Counted from the first letter of the stretch, positions 14,506 to 21,732 are shown. The stretch: DNA of 22,489 bases from DATJLQ01 sp035509415 (GCA_035509415.1 DATJLQ010000077.1:1-22489), one strand, 5' to 3'. Program-made: numbers and translations. Notes: generated by a model not told the origin, from the sequence alone.

Positions 14506-15285
14506 TCACCTGTCGTCCGGCGGGCTCTTGGGAGGCGGATCGGCCGCGGCCACCGTCGTATGCTCGAAGAACTTCGGCAGGTGCGGCTCGCTCCAGGGAT
14601 AGGTCACGGGCGGGATGAAGCCGTAATGCTGCATCAAGGTCTGCGGGTCCGCATGGGTCTTCGGCAGGGGCTTATGGTCGAAGAAGGGCAGGGTGATGTA
14701 GTCGTAGATCGAGGTCGTAAACGGCGAATGGAGACCCGCTTGCTCCACCGCCGCGACCGTGCCCGCAGGCGCTTGGTGCGCCGTCGCGAGCGCGAAGGGC
14801 GAGACGCCGGCCCCCGCGACCGGTGCGATCGAGGGGTCGCCGCCGCCCATCCATGGCGGGTCCGCAACCGGCTTCAATTGCAGCGAGTCCACGATCGGCG
14901 GCTTGAGATGGTCGTAGGCGAGCACCGTCAGGTCGAAGATCGGCAACTTCGGGTCGGTCATGGGCAAGGTCGGCGCGTGAATCGGATCGGTCGCGAGAAC
15001 GGTGTGAACGTTATGGGCCACGGGCGCCGCGCCGAAATCCTTCGGCACGAGCTTCGCGTTGAGCTCGAGCTGGGCCAGGGACTGGCCGACGGCCCCGCCG
15101 AGCGGGGTGAAGGATTTCACCGCCTTGGTCTCGAGGGTCACGCTGCGGCCGTCCGCGAGAGTCAGCATGAACTTGCCCGGCTCGGGCACGCGCGAGAGCG
15201 CGCCCACGACCGTGAGCGTGCTGGTATCCGGCGCGAGCGGCGCCTCGCTCAGGAAATCCTCGAAGGACTTGTCGGTTTTGGCCAT
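14506..15285 (-). CDS. Pro/His/Asp-rich protein of unknown function, candidate substrate of the ATP-grasp ligase
   Basis: A 259-aa protein that I do not assign to a named family. The start is the ATG of MAKTDKSFEDFLSEAPLA at 15285, preceded by GGGAGGG; the frame stays open to 15456 but that extension looks non-coding. Residues 1-62 look folded: a short helix, then alternating beta strands (STLTVVGALSRV, KFMLTLADGRSVTLET). Residues about 85-259 are rich in Pro, His, Asp, Thr and Ala, contain no Cys, and show degenerate repeats such as LPIFDL...YDHLKPP (114-130) and LPFFDHKPLP (199-208), plus FALATAHQAPAGTV. No signal peptide or membrane segment is seen. A leader-like front followed by a long repetitive tail rich in Asp, Thr, Ser and Lys, next to an MvdD-like ligase, suggests a ribosomal peptide precursor. 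That is inference. Confidence 0.8.
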   Translation of the reverse strand: MAKTDKSFEDFLSEAPLAPDTSTLTVVGALSRVPEPGKFMLTLADGRSVTLETKAVKSFTPLGGAVGQSLAQLELNAKLVPKDFGAAPVAHNVHTVLATDPIHAPTLPMTDPKLPIFDLTVLAYDHLKPPIVDSLQLKPVADPPWMGGGDPSIAPVAGAGVSPFALATAHQAPAGTVAAVEQAGLHSPFTTSIYDYITLPFFDHKPLPKTHADPQTLMQHYGFIPPVTYPWSEPHLPKFFEHTTVAAADPPPKSPPDDR

Positions 15286-15521
15286 GCGTCCCTCCCATAT
15301 GGGGCCGTGCGCCGGGTGAGTCCGGGTCGACGGAATGACTGCATCGCTTGACAAAAAATAACACCGTAGCGTGCAAAGGTCTAGGACATTTCTCGAAATA
15401 GATGTAACGAAACGATCATTATCGGCCCGTTTCCGGGGCCTGACTTGGAGCGCCAATTTGAGACTAAGAGCTTAGACGCGAAGACAATCCTGCGCCCGCC
15501 GGCGCGTTTGGTGCGCGCCGC
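15286..15521. other. Intergenic region upstream of the Pro/His/Asp-rich gene
   Basis: A 236-bp gap after the opp operon. The segment 15340-15430 is AT-rich for this genome and should hold the promoter for the minus-strand pair, but no convincing -35/-10 couple is seen. It contains small inverted repeats, ATTTC-TC-GAAAT near 15390 and CTAAG-AG-CTTAG near 15468. A plus-strand TTGACA at 15349 has no matching -10. Confidence 0.5.
15500..15520 (-). terminator. Hairpin just after oppF, possible operon terminator
   Basis: CGGCGCG and CGCGCCG form a 7-bp GC stem with a 7-base loop, starting two bases after the oppF stop. No strong U tract follows on the minus strand, so termination would be weak or factor-dependent. 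Confidence 0.35.
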
Positions 15522-16373
15522 TCAGCCGGCGGCGGCTTTCGCCCTCAGCCTCTCCCTTTCGATCTTCGGATCGGGCACCGGCACGGCGTCGAGGAGCGCA
15601 CGCGTATAAGGATGCCGCGGCGAGGCATAAAGCGCGTCGCGCTCGGCGAGCTCGACCACGCGTCCCGCGCGCATCACCATCACGCGCCGGCTGATGTGGC
15701 GCACCACCGCGAGATTGTGCGACACGAACAGGAGGGCGACGCCGCGCGCGCGTTGCAGGTCGGCGAGCAGGTTCACGATCTGCGCCTGGATCGAGACGTC
15801 GAGGGAGGAGACCGGCTCGTCGCAGAGGATCAATTTCGGCTCGACCGCCATGGCGCGCGCGATCGCGATGCGCTGGCATTGGCCGCCCGAGAATTCGTGG
15901 GGATAGCGGTTCAAGAGGCCGGGGTCGGCACCCGCATCGAGGCCCACGAGGGCGAGCGCCGCCTCGACGCGCGCGCGCGTTGCGTCGCGGCCGAGCTCGG
16001 GCAAGAGGCTTACGATCGGCTCGGCTACGATCTCGCCCAGATTCATGCGCGGGTCGAGGGACGCGAGCGGGTCCTGGAACACGATGCGCATAGCGCGACG
16101 CGGGGCGCGCAACGCGCGCTCGTCGAGCCGCGTGATGTCTTGGCCCTCGAAGATCACGTTGCCGCGCGCGATCGGCACCAGGCGCAGGATCGCGCGCAAG
16201 AGGGTCGATTTGCCCGAGCCGGATTCGCCCACGATGCCGAGCGTCTCGCCTTGGGCGAGCTCGAAGCTCACGCTGTCCACCGCCTTGAGCAGCTTGCGCG
16301 CGCGCCCGAAGCCGCCGCCGCGTTCGGCGAATTCGACCGAGAGATCGCGCACCTCGAGGAGCGGGGTCGTCAT
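15522..16373 (-). CDS. oppF: Oligopeptide ABC transporter ATP-binding protein OppF
   Basis: A 283-aa cytoplasmic ATPase, one of the two that power the peptide importer. Motifs are Walker A GESGSGKST (49-57), Q-loop Gln100 (VFQDPLASLDPR), signature FSGGQCQR (161-168), Walker B LILCDEP (181-187) and H-loop His219 (FVSHN). DEPVSSLD and the HPYTRALLDAVP ending are characteristic of OppF/DppF. It is shorter than OppD because the C-terminal Cys-bearing region is missing. The ATG overlaps the oppD stop in an ATGA junction (4 bp), so translation is coupled. It is the last gene of the operon. Confidence 0.93.
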   Translation of the reverse strand: MTTPLLEVRDLSVEFAERGGGFGRARKLLKAVDSVSFELAQGETLGIVGESGSGKSTLLRAILRLVPIARGNVIFEGQDITRLDERALRAPRRAMRIVFQDPLASLDPRMNLGEIVAEPIVSLLPELGRDATRARVEAALALVGLDAGADPGLLNRYPHEFSGGQCQRIAIARAMAVEPKLILCDEPVSSLDVSIQAQIVNLLADLQRARGVALLFVSHNLAVVRHISRRVMVMRAGRVVELAERDALYASPRHPYTRALLDAVPVPDPKIERERLRAKAAAG

Positions 16374-17377
16374 GTTTCCTCCAGATGGCAGGCCTTGCGC
16401 CGTCCGGGACCCGCTTGCCTGAGCTCGGGCCGCTCGGTGCGGCAAAGCTCGAAGACGCGCTCGCAACGCGGCGCGAAGGCGCAGCCCGGCGGCAAATGGC
16501 GCAAGGAAGGCGGCTGGCCCGGAATGCCGATGAGCGCGTCTACGCGCAGCTCGTCGAGCCGCGGGGTCGAGCGCAAGAGGCCGACGGTATAGGGATGGCG
16601 CGGGCTCGCGAAGATGTCGTCGACCGGGCCGTCCTCGACGATGCGCCCCCCATACATGACCACGACCCGGTCCGCGAGGCCCGCGACGGCGCCGAGATCG
16701 TGGCTCACCAGGATCGCCGCCATGCGCGCGTCGCGGATGAGCTCGGCAAGGAGGGCGAGGATCTCCGCTTGGATCGTGACGTCGAGTGCCGTCGTGGGCT
16801 CGTCCGCGATCAAAAGCTCGGGCGCGCAGAGAAGCGCCATCGCGATCATGGCGCGTTGGCGCTGGCCGCCCGAAAGCTCGTGCGGATACGAGGCGAGCCG
16901 GCGCTTCGCGTCGGGAATGCGGACGCGGTCGAGCATCCGCGCGGATTCGGCGCGCGCGTCCCGCCAACCCATGCCCTTGTGCGCGACCAGCACCTCGGCG
17001 AGCTGGGTCCCGATGGTGAGATAGGGATTGAGCGCCGTCATCGGATCCTGGAACACGAAGGCGATGCGGCTTCCGCGCACGCGATTGAGGGCTTGCGTCT
17101 CGAGGCCGACGAGCTCGGCGCCGCGGAACTTGGCACTGCCCGCGACGCGCCCGTTCGCCGCGAGCAATCCCATGATGCCGAGGAACATCTGGGTCTTGCC
17201 CGAGCCGGATTCGCCCACGACCCCGAGCGTCTCGCCGGCCCTGAGCGCGAAGCTCGCATTGTCCACCGCCCGCAAGGTGCCATCGAGCGTCGCGAACTCG
17301 ACCGAAAGCCCCTCGACCGCGAGAAGCGGCTGGGACGCGTCGGCGGCGAGCTCAGCGGTCCTTGGGATCGAGGGCAT
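16370..17377 (-). CDS. oppD: Oligopeptide ABC transporter ATP-binding protein OppD
   Basis: A 335-aa ATPase partner of OppF. Motifs are Walker A GESGSGKT (55-62), Q-loop Gln110 (VFQDPMTALNP), signature LSGGQRQR (168-175), Walker B LLIADEP with Asp192-Glu193, and His226 (LVSHD). DEPTTALDVTIQAEIL is typical of OppD/DppD. The C-terminal oligopeptide-transporter extension (GCAFAPRCERVFELC) carries Cys299, Cys305, Cys312 and Cys330. In some relatives four cysteines at such positions bind an Fe-S cluster; that is possible here but unproven. The proposed ATG overlaps the oppC end by 26 bp and has no strong ribosome binding site, consistent with translational coupling. The start could be slightly different. 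Confidence 0.93.
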   Translation of the reverse strand: MPSIPRTAELAADASQPLLAVEGLSVEFATLDGTLRAVDNASFALRAGETLGVVGESGSGKTQMFLGIMGLLAANGRVAGSAKFRGAELVGLETQALNRVRGSRIAFVFQDPMTALNPYLTIGTQLAEVLVAHKGMGWRDARAESARMLDRVRIPDAKRRLASYPHELSGGQRQRAMIAMALLCAPELLIADEPTTALDVTIQAEILALLAELIRDARMAAILVSHDLGAVAGLADRVVVMYGGRIVEDGPVDDIFASPRHPYTVGLLRSTPRLDELRVDALIGIPGQPPSLRHLPPGCAFAPRCERVFELCRTERPELRQAGPGRRKACHLEET

Positions 17378-18248
17378 CGCGCAATCCGTCGCCGATGAAG
17401 TTGAGGCTGAAGAGCGTCACCGCGAGAAACAAGCCGGGGAAGGCGAGCTGCCAGGGGCAGGCCTCGATCGCGCGCGTGCCTTCGCTGATGAGGACACCCC
17501 AGGACGTGTTCGGCTCCTGCACGCCGAGCCCGAGGAAGCTCAGGAAGGATTCGGCGAGGATGACGTTGGGCACGGTCAAGGTCGCGTAGACCGCGATGGG
17601 CCCGAGCGCGTTCGGGATGATGTGGCGCCGCACGATGGTCCAGCTCGAAACCCCCGCCGCGCGCGCCGCCTCGACGAAGGGCGCTTGGCGGAGGGTCAAA
17701 GTCTGGCCGCGTACGATACGCGCCATGGTGAGCCATTCGACCGCGCCGATCGCGACGAAAATCAGCACGATGTTGCGCCCGAAGAGGACCATCAAAATGA
17801 TCACCATGAACATGAAGGGGAGCGCGTAGAGAATGTCGACGAAGCGCATCATGAGCGCGTCGACCCGGCCGCCGAGATAGCCCGCGACGGCGCCGTAGAC
17901 GACGCCGATCACGAGGCTCACCGCGGTCGCGACGATGCCGACCATGAGCGAGACGCGCCCGCCATAGAGCGTGCGCGCGAAGAGGTCGCGCCCGTTGCTG
18001 TCGGTGCCGAAATAGAAGCGGTCGTGCCAGTCGGGCGGGATCGCGATCTTGTCCCAATAGATCGCGTCGTAAGGGTGCGGGCTGATCCAGGGAGCGAGGA
18101 TCGCGAGGAGCGCAATGACGCCGAGCGCCACGAGCCCGGCCACCGCGGCGCGGTTGCGTATGAGACGGCGCAACGCATCCTGCCACAGGCTGCGGCTTTG
18201 GGGCCATCGCTGCGGTACCGGCTCGGCGATCGTGGCGGCTCGGGCCAT
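17352..18248 (-). CDS. oppC: Oligopeptide ABC transporter permease OppC
   Basis: A 298-aa inner-membrane permease with about six transmembrane helices. It has the N-terminal helix around residues 34-54, the periplasmic segment FGTDSNGRDLFARTLYGGRVSL (80-101) diagnostic of OppC/DppC, and the EAA loop with EAARAAGVSSWTIVRRHIIPN (193-213) that docks on the ATPases. I chose the ATG at 18248, giving a 19-bp gap to the DUF1330 gene. A longer frame to 18353 would add a basic, low-complexity stretch overlapping that gene. The GAGGAG upstream is rather distant from the ATG, so the start carries some uncertainty. Confidence 0.92.
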   Translation of the reverse strand: MARAATIAEPVPQRWPQSRSLWQDALRRLIRNRAAVAGLVALGVIALLAILAPWISPHPYDAIYWDKIAIPPDWHDRFYFGTDSNGRDLFARTLYGGRVSLMVGIVATAVSLVIGVVYGAVAGYLGGRVDALMMRFVDILYALPFMFMVIILMVLFGRNIVLIFVAIGAVEWLTMARIVRGQTLTLRQAPFVEAARAAGVSSWTIVRRHIIPNALGPIAVYATLTVPNVILAESFLSFLGLGVQEPNTSWGVLISEGTRAIEACPWQLAFPGLFLAVTLFSLNFIGDGLRDALDPKDR

Positions 18249-18267
18249 GGCGCGCTCGAACGCTCCT

Positions 18268-18573
18268 CTATCTCGGCGTCGCGTCGCCGGCTTCGACGAT
18301 GGTGAGCTCGTTCTCGCCCGCCCCTTTGCGCCGATAGGCCGCGGCCGCGACATATTCGGGCGATTCGAAGCAACGCACCGCGTGCTCGAGGGTCGGGAAC
18401 TCGATCACCACGTAGCGCATGAACTTGTCCGGCCCCTCGAGCGTCTTGTAGCGCCCGCCGCGCGCGAGCGCCTTCCCCTGATACTTCGCGAGAATCCCGG
18501 GAACCAGGTCGGTGTATTTCTTGTACTCGACGGGATCGATGATGCGGGCGCGGGCGAGCCAATAGGCGGGCAT
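18268..18573 (-). CDS. DUF1330 family protein
   Basis: A 101-aa small soluble protein with the DUF1330 pattern: MPAYWLARARIIDPVEYKKY at the start, GKALARGGRYKTLEG in the middle and VVIEFPTLEHAVRCFESPEY before the C-terminus. The family has a dimeric ferredoxin-like alpha/beta fold related to EthD/ABM domains, and its biochemical role is not established. A strong AAGGAG ribosome binding site lies 6 bases before the ATG. It sits between oppB (27 bp upstream) and oppC (19 bp downstream) and must be cotranscribed with the peptide importer, which is unusual for opp operons and suggests either a linked function or a hitchhiking insertion. Confidence 0.88.
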   Translation of the reverse strand: MPAYWLARARIIDPVEYKKYTDLVPGILAKYQGKALARGGRYKTLEGPDKFMRYVVIEFPTLEHAVRCFESPEYVAAAAYRRKGAGENELTIVEAGDATPR

Positions 18574-18600
18574 GTCACTCTCCTTGTTGAACGAGGTTCG

Positions 18601-19521
18601 TCACTCGTAGCGCAGTTTCGGGTCGAGCAGGCCGTAGACCAGATCGACCGCGAGGTTGAAGAGGATGATGAGCGTGCCGTAGAACATCACGACCCCCATC
18701 ACCAGCGTGTAGTCGCGGTTGAGGGCACCCTGGACGAAGTAGCGCCCGATGCCGGGGATTTGGAAAATCTGCTCGACCACCACCGAGCCCGTGACGATGC
18801 CGGCGGTCGCGGGCCCGAGATAGGACACGATGGGCGGCAATGCGGCGCGCAACGCGTGGCGCAGCAGCACCGTGCGCTCGGGCAATCCCTTGGCGCGCGC
18901 GGTGCGCAGGTAATCGCTGCGCAGCACCTCGACCATGCCCGCGCGCATGAGGCGCGCGATATAGGCGATCTGCGGCAGCGCCAAGGCGACGATGGGAAGT
19001 ACGGCCTCGGCGCCGCTGTCGCCCCAGCCGCCCACCGGCAGCCAGCGCAGCCACAGGCCGAACACGAGCGTGAGCAACGGCGCCATGACGAAATTCGGGA
19101 CCGCGATCCCGGTCATCGCCCCCGCCATGAGGAGATGATCGAGCGCTGCGTTGCGCTTCAGGGCCGCGAGCGTGCCGATCGTGCCGCCCACGATGAGCGC
19201 CAGCAGGATGGCGGCACCGCCGAGCTGGAGCGAGACCGGGAACCCGTCGCGGATCAGCTCGGTCACGGTGAAGTCCTTGTACTCGAAGGAGGGACCGAAA
19301 TTCCCGTGCAGCAGGCCCACGAGATAGTGCCAATACTGGAGCGGAAGCGGGTCGTTCAGGTGATAGACGCGGTTGAGGTTGGCCGCGATCTCGGGCGGCA
19401 CCTGGCGCTCGGAATCGAACGGTCCGCCGGGCGCGAGCCTCATCAAGAAGAACGCGACCGCGCTCAGGATGAGCAAGGTCGGGATCGCGCTCAACAGCCG
19501 GCGGGTCGCGTAACGTAGCAA
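18601..19521 (-). CDS. oppB: Oligopeptide ABC transporter permease OppB
   Basis: A 306-aa inner-membrane permease, partner of OppC. It starts with the OppB/DppB signature RYATRRLLSAIPTLLILSAV (first helix about 10-28), then LAPGGPFDSER, a periplasmic domain of about 65 residues and five further helices. The EAA loop is YLRTARAKGLPERTVLLRHAL (204-224), followed by VVVEQIFQIPGIGRYFVQGA. The start codon is TTG: no in-frame ATG occurs before residue 27, which would delete the first helix, and AAGGA is suitably spaced upstream. It is separated from oppA by 281 bp of palindromic repeats, so its expression may be set lower than that of the binding protein. Confidence 0.93.
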   Translation of the reverse strand: MLRYATRRLLSAIPTLLILSAVAFFLMRLAPGGPFDSERQVPPEIAANLNRVYHLNDPLPLQYWHYLVGLLHGNFGPSFEYKDFTVTELIRDGFPVSLQLGGAAILLALIVGGTIGTLAALKRNAALDHLLMAGAMTGIAVPNFVMAPLLTLVFGLWLRWLPVGGWGDSGAEAVLPIVALALPQIAYIARLMRAGMVEVLRSDYLRTARAKGLPERTVLLRHALRAALPPIVSYLGPATAGIVTGSVVVEQIFQIPGIGRYFVQGALNRDYTLVMGVVMFYGTLIILFNLAVDLVYGLLDPKLRYE

Positions 19522-19553
19522 TTCCTCATTCCTTCCTAGGGGCGTGTCCCCTG

Positions 19554-19720
19554 CCTCATCCTTCGAGACGGCTGCTTCGCAGCCTCCTCAGGATGAGGTA
19601 TCGCACTTCCCCTGCCTCATCCTTCGAGACGGCCGCTTCGCAGCCGCCTCAGGATGAGGTATCGCACTTCCCCGGTCTCATCCTTCGAGACGGCTGCTTC
19701 GCCGCCTCCTCAGGATGGGG
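19554..19720. repeat. Three tandem palindromic elements with 61-bp period
   Basis: Copies at 19554-19598, 19615-19659 and 19676-19720 are each about 45 bp, start TCATCCTTCGAGACGG and end CTCAGGATGAGG. The first two are joined to the next copy by a conserved TATCGCACTTCCCC linker. Arms are nearly invariant while the loop varies (CTGCTTCGCAG, CCGCTTCGCAG, CTGCTTCGCCG). Each can fold into a long hairpin in the oppA-oppB transcript. Confidence 0.9.
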
Positions 19721-19732
19721 TATCGCACAATT

Positions 19733-19779
19733 CCTCATGGTGAGGAGCCTTGCGCAGCAAGGCGTCTCGAACCATGAGG
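19733..19779. repeat. Diverged palindromic element in opposite orientation
   Basis: CCTCATGGTGAGGAGCC, then a TTGCGCAGCAA apex and GGCGTCTCGAACCATGAGG. It is the same family as the three tandem copies but inverted and with compensating changes (CATGG/CCATG), so both arms still pair. It lies 24 bp after the oppA stop and may protect its 3' end. Confidence 0.8.
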
Positions 19780-19802
19780 CCGGCCCGCGCCACCGGGCCG
19801 CC

Positions 19803-21413
19803 TCAATGCTTCGCGATCGCGAGCCAGCGGCTCGGATGATGGTTCTCGGGATTGTCCGCGTAGCCCAGCACGTAGGGCTTCACGAGCCGGCGCGAGATAT
19901 AGAAGAAGAGCGGGGCGAGCGGCTGGTCCGCGAGCATGATGCGCTCCGCCTCCTCGAAAATGCCCTTGCGCGCGGCCTGGTCGACCGTGTCGGCCGCTTG
20001 GTCGAGGAGCGCGTCGTAACGCTTCTCGTCGAAGCCCGTGTCGTTGAGCCCGCCGTCCGAGCGCAGGAGCTCGAGGAAGGTGTTCGCGTCGTCGTAGTCG
20101 CCGATCCAATTGTCCGCGAAGGCGCCGGTCTCGTTCATGAGCTTCCGGTTCTCGAGATAGACCTTGAACTCCTGGTTGACCAGGGTCGTGTCGACCCCGA
20201 GCACCGATTTCCACATCGCCGCGATCGCGACCATGATGCGGCGCGAATTCTCGTTGGTGCTGTAGAGGATCGGGACGGTGAGCGGCTTCTGCGGCCCGTA
20301 GCCCGCTTCCGCATAGAGCTTCCGTGCCAACGCGTCGCGCTCGGCCTGGGTCAGCTTGGCCGTTGCCGGCGCCTGGGTGTCGTAGTTCGCCACATAGGGC
20401 GGGACCCAGCTATAGGCCGGGATGTAGTCGCCGAGCAGAATCTTGTCGATGAGGGTGCGCCGGTCGATCGCGAGCGAGAGGGCCTCGCGGAGCTTGAGGT
20501 TTCCCTTGAAGGGCGGCTTCGTGAGATTGAAGCCCAAGGCCGAGGTGCCGAGATAGGGGGCGACTTTGAGCTCCGAGCCCAGATGGCGCTTGATCCAAGC
20601 GAGCTGGTCGAGCGGCACGCCCGAGGTCATGTCGAGCCCGCCGCCGCGGTAGCGGATGAGCTCGGTGCCCGGATTCTCGATCGGAATGTATTGCACCTCC
20701 TGGAGGCGCACCTGGTCCGCCTGCCAGAAATAGGGATTCCTCTCGAGCACCACCTTCGATTGGGGAATCCAGGCGGCGAGCTTGAACGGCCCGTCGCTCA
20801 CGAGATGGCCCGGATGGGTGAACTGGTTGCCCCAGCGCTCGATCGCCGGGCGGTAGGCGGGATATGTCGCGGGGTGCACGAGGAGGGCGAGGATGTAGGG
20901 CGTGGGCGCGTGGAGGATCACGCGCAACGTGTGCGCGTCGAGCGCCTGGACCCCGAGTGCTTCGGGCTTGAGCTTCCCGGTCGTCACCGCCTCGGCATTG
21001 AGGATCGGATAAAGCACGAAGGAATATTTGCTCCCGACCGCGGGATCGACCGCGCGCCGCATGCCATAGACGAAATCCTCCGCCGTGAGGGGCGCGCCGT
21101 TGGACCATTTCGCCTTGGGCCAGAGGTGGAACGTGTAAATCTTGCGGTCGGCGCTCACGTCCCAGTTCTCGGCCGCGCCGGGGAGCAGCTCGCCCTTCGG
21201 CCCTTCGGTCAAAAGCCCCTCGAACAAATCCTTCACGATGTTGAAGTCGGGCACGCTCTCGACCTTTTGCGGGTCGAGGCTGCCGGGCTCGGCGCCGTTG
21301 CCGCGTCGAAGGATTTGATTTTCCGCAAGCTGCTGCGCGCTCGCCGCGAGCGGCGCGCCAAAGACGATAAGCGCCAGCATCAGGCTCGCCGCGATCCTTA
21401 GCCGGCACTCCAT
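19803..21413 (-). CDS. oppA: Periplasmic oligopeptide-binding protein OppA
   Basis: A 536-aa SBP family 5 receptor that delivers peptides to OppBC. The start MECRLRIAASLMLALIVFGA begins a Sec signal peptide ending ASA before QQLAE, with AGAGG five bases upstream; the frame runs on upstream to 21749 without support. The mature protein closely follows the OppA/MppA pattern: SLDPQKVESVPDFNIVKDLF, FHLWPKAKWSNGAPLTAEDFVYG, ERNPYFW, RYRGGGLDMT, GFNLTKPPFK, LREALSLAIDR, and at the end PLFFYISRRLVKPYV and LAIAKH. Length is normal. It is the first gene of the operon oppA-oppB-DUF1330-oppC-oppD-oppF and is divergent from urtA. Confidence 0.95.
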   Translation of the reverse strand: MECRLRIAASLMLALIVFGAPLAASAQQLAENQILRRGNGAEPGSLDPQKVESVPDFNIVKDLFEGLLTEGPKGELLPGAAENWDVSADRKIYTFHLWPKAKWSNGAPLTAEDFVYGMRRAVDPAVGSKYSFVLYPILNAEAVTTGKLKPEALGVQALDAHTLRVILHAPTPYILALLVHPATYPAYRPAIERWGNQFTHPGHLVSDGPFKLAAWIPQSKVVLERNPYFWQADQVRLQEVQYIPIENPGTELIRYRGGGLDMTSGVPLDQLAWIKRHLGSELKVAPYLGTSALGFNLTKPPFKGNLKLREALSLAIDRRTLIDKILLGDYIPAYSWVPPYVANYDTQAPATAKLTQAERDALARKLYAEAGYGPQKPLTVPILYSTNENSRRIMVAIAAMWKSVLGVDTTLVNQEFKVYLENRKLMNETGAFADNWIGDYDDANTFLELLRSDGGLNDTGFDEKRYDALLDQAADTVDQAARKGIFEEAERIMLADQPLAPLFFYISRRLVKPYVLGYADNPENHHPSRWLAIAKH

Positions 21414-21572
21414 GTCGCCTCTTGCGCGCGCGGTTTCACGCCGTTTCTCACGCAGTCCGGGCCAAAATGACCTCTTGCGCGCGCCTCCGCAAGGAAGCCG
21501 GCGGTCGCTTTTGGAGCACGAAATCCGGCTTTCCTTAATTGCCGCTAATCTGGGCATTTTATCGAGATTGGT

Positions 21573-21629
21573 CACAAATTGAGCATTGTGGACCCCCAAC
21601 CCACCCCCGCCCCTTTGAGAATTGAGCAT
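21573..21629. promoter_or_regulatory. Direct repeats AATTGAGCAT, candidate activator sites upstream of the sigma-54 promoter
   Basis: AATTGAGCAT occurs at 21577-21586 and 21620-21629, 43 bp apart, about four helical turns. The first copy lies inside an inverted repeat, CACAA-N8-TTGTG (21573-21590). Distance to the -24 element (43-86 bp) suits an enhancer-binding activator. The sequence does not closely match the NtrC consensus, so the binding protein is unknown. Confidence 0.35.
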
Positions 21630-21671
21630 CCAGAACAAACCCATAGCCCGAATCGGGCCGTGACGGTTCGG

Positions 21672-21686
21672 TGGCATAGGCTTTGC
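21672..21686 (+). promoter_or_regulatory. Sigma-54 (RpoN) -24/-12 promoter of urtA
   Basis: TGGCATAGGCTTTGC has the invariant GG and GC with exactly 10 bases between them and fits TGGCAYR-N4-TTGC closely. Transcription would start near 21698, about 35 nt before the ATG. Nitrogen-controlled (NtrC-activated) RpoN promoters are expected for urea uptake genes. Confidence 0.65.
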
Positions 21687-21732
21687 CATTGATGGCGCGG
21701 TGCACAACGCATCGAGTTCAAGGAGGCGATAG

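Larger units (their letters stand above)
21414..21732. other. Divergent regulatory region between oppA and urtA
   Basis: This 319-bp gap has no gene. Its centre (21530-21640) is AT-richer than the flanks. It holds a sigma-54-like promoter for urtA and a pair of direct repeats upstream of it (separate entries). For oppA I find no convincing -35/-10 pair; TAAAAT on the minus strand near 21555 is a possible -10 with no good partner. Confidence 0.6.

Noticed and set aside
15286..15456. N-terminal extension of the Pro/His/Asp-rich protein, and a separate plus-strand promoter from TTGACA at 15349
   Set aside because: The extension is AT-rich intergenic sequence, and GGGAGGG marks the ATG at 15285. 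The TTGACA has no -10 at a suitable distance and points towards the 3' end of the opp operon.
19554..19779. CRISPR array
   Set aside because: The repeats are whole palindromes of about 45 bp, the linkers are themselves conserved rather than unique spacers, and no cas gene is present.
19593..21401. Open plus-strand frame of about 600 codons antisense to oppA
   Set aside because: oppA is recognisable along its full length on the minus strand; the antisense product has no motif.
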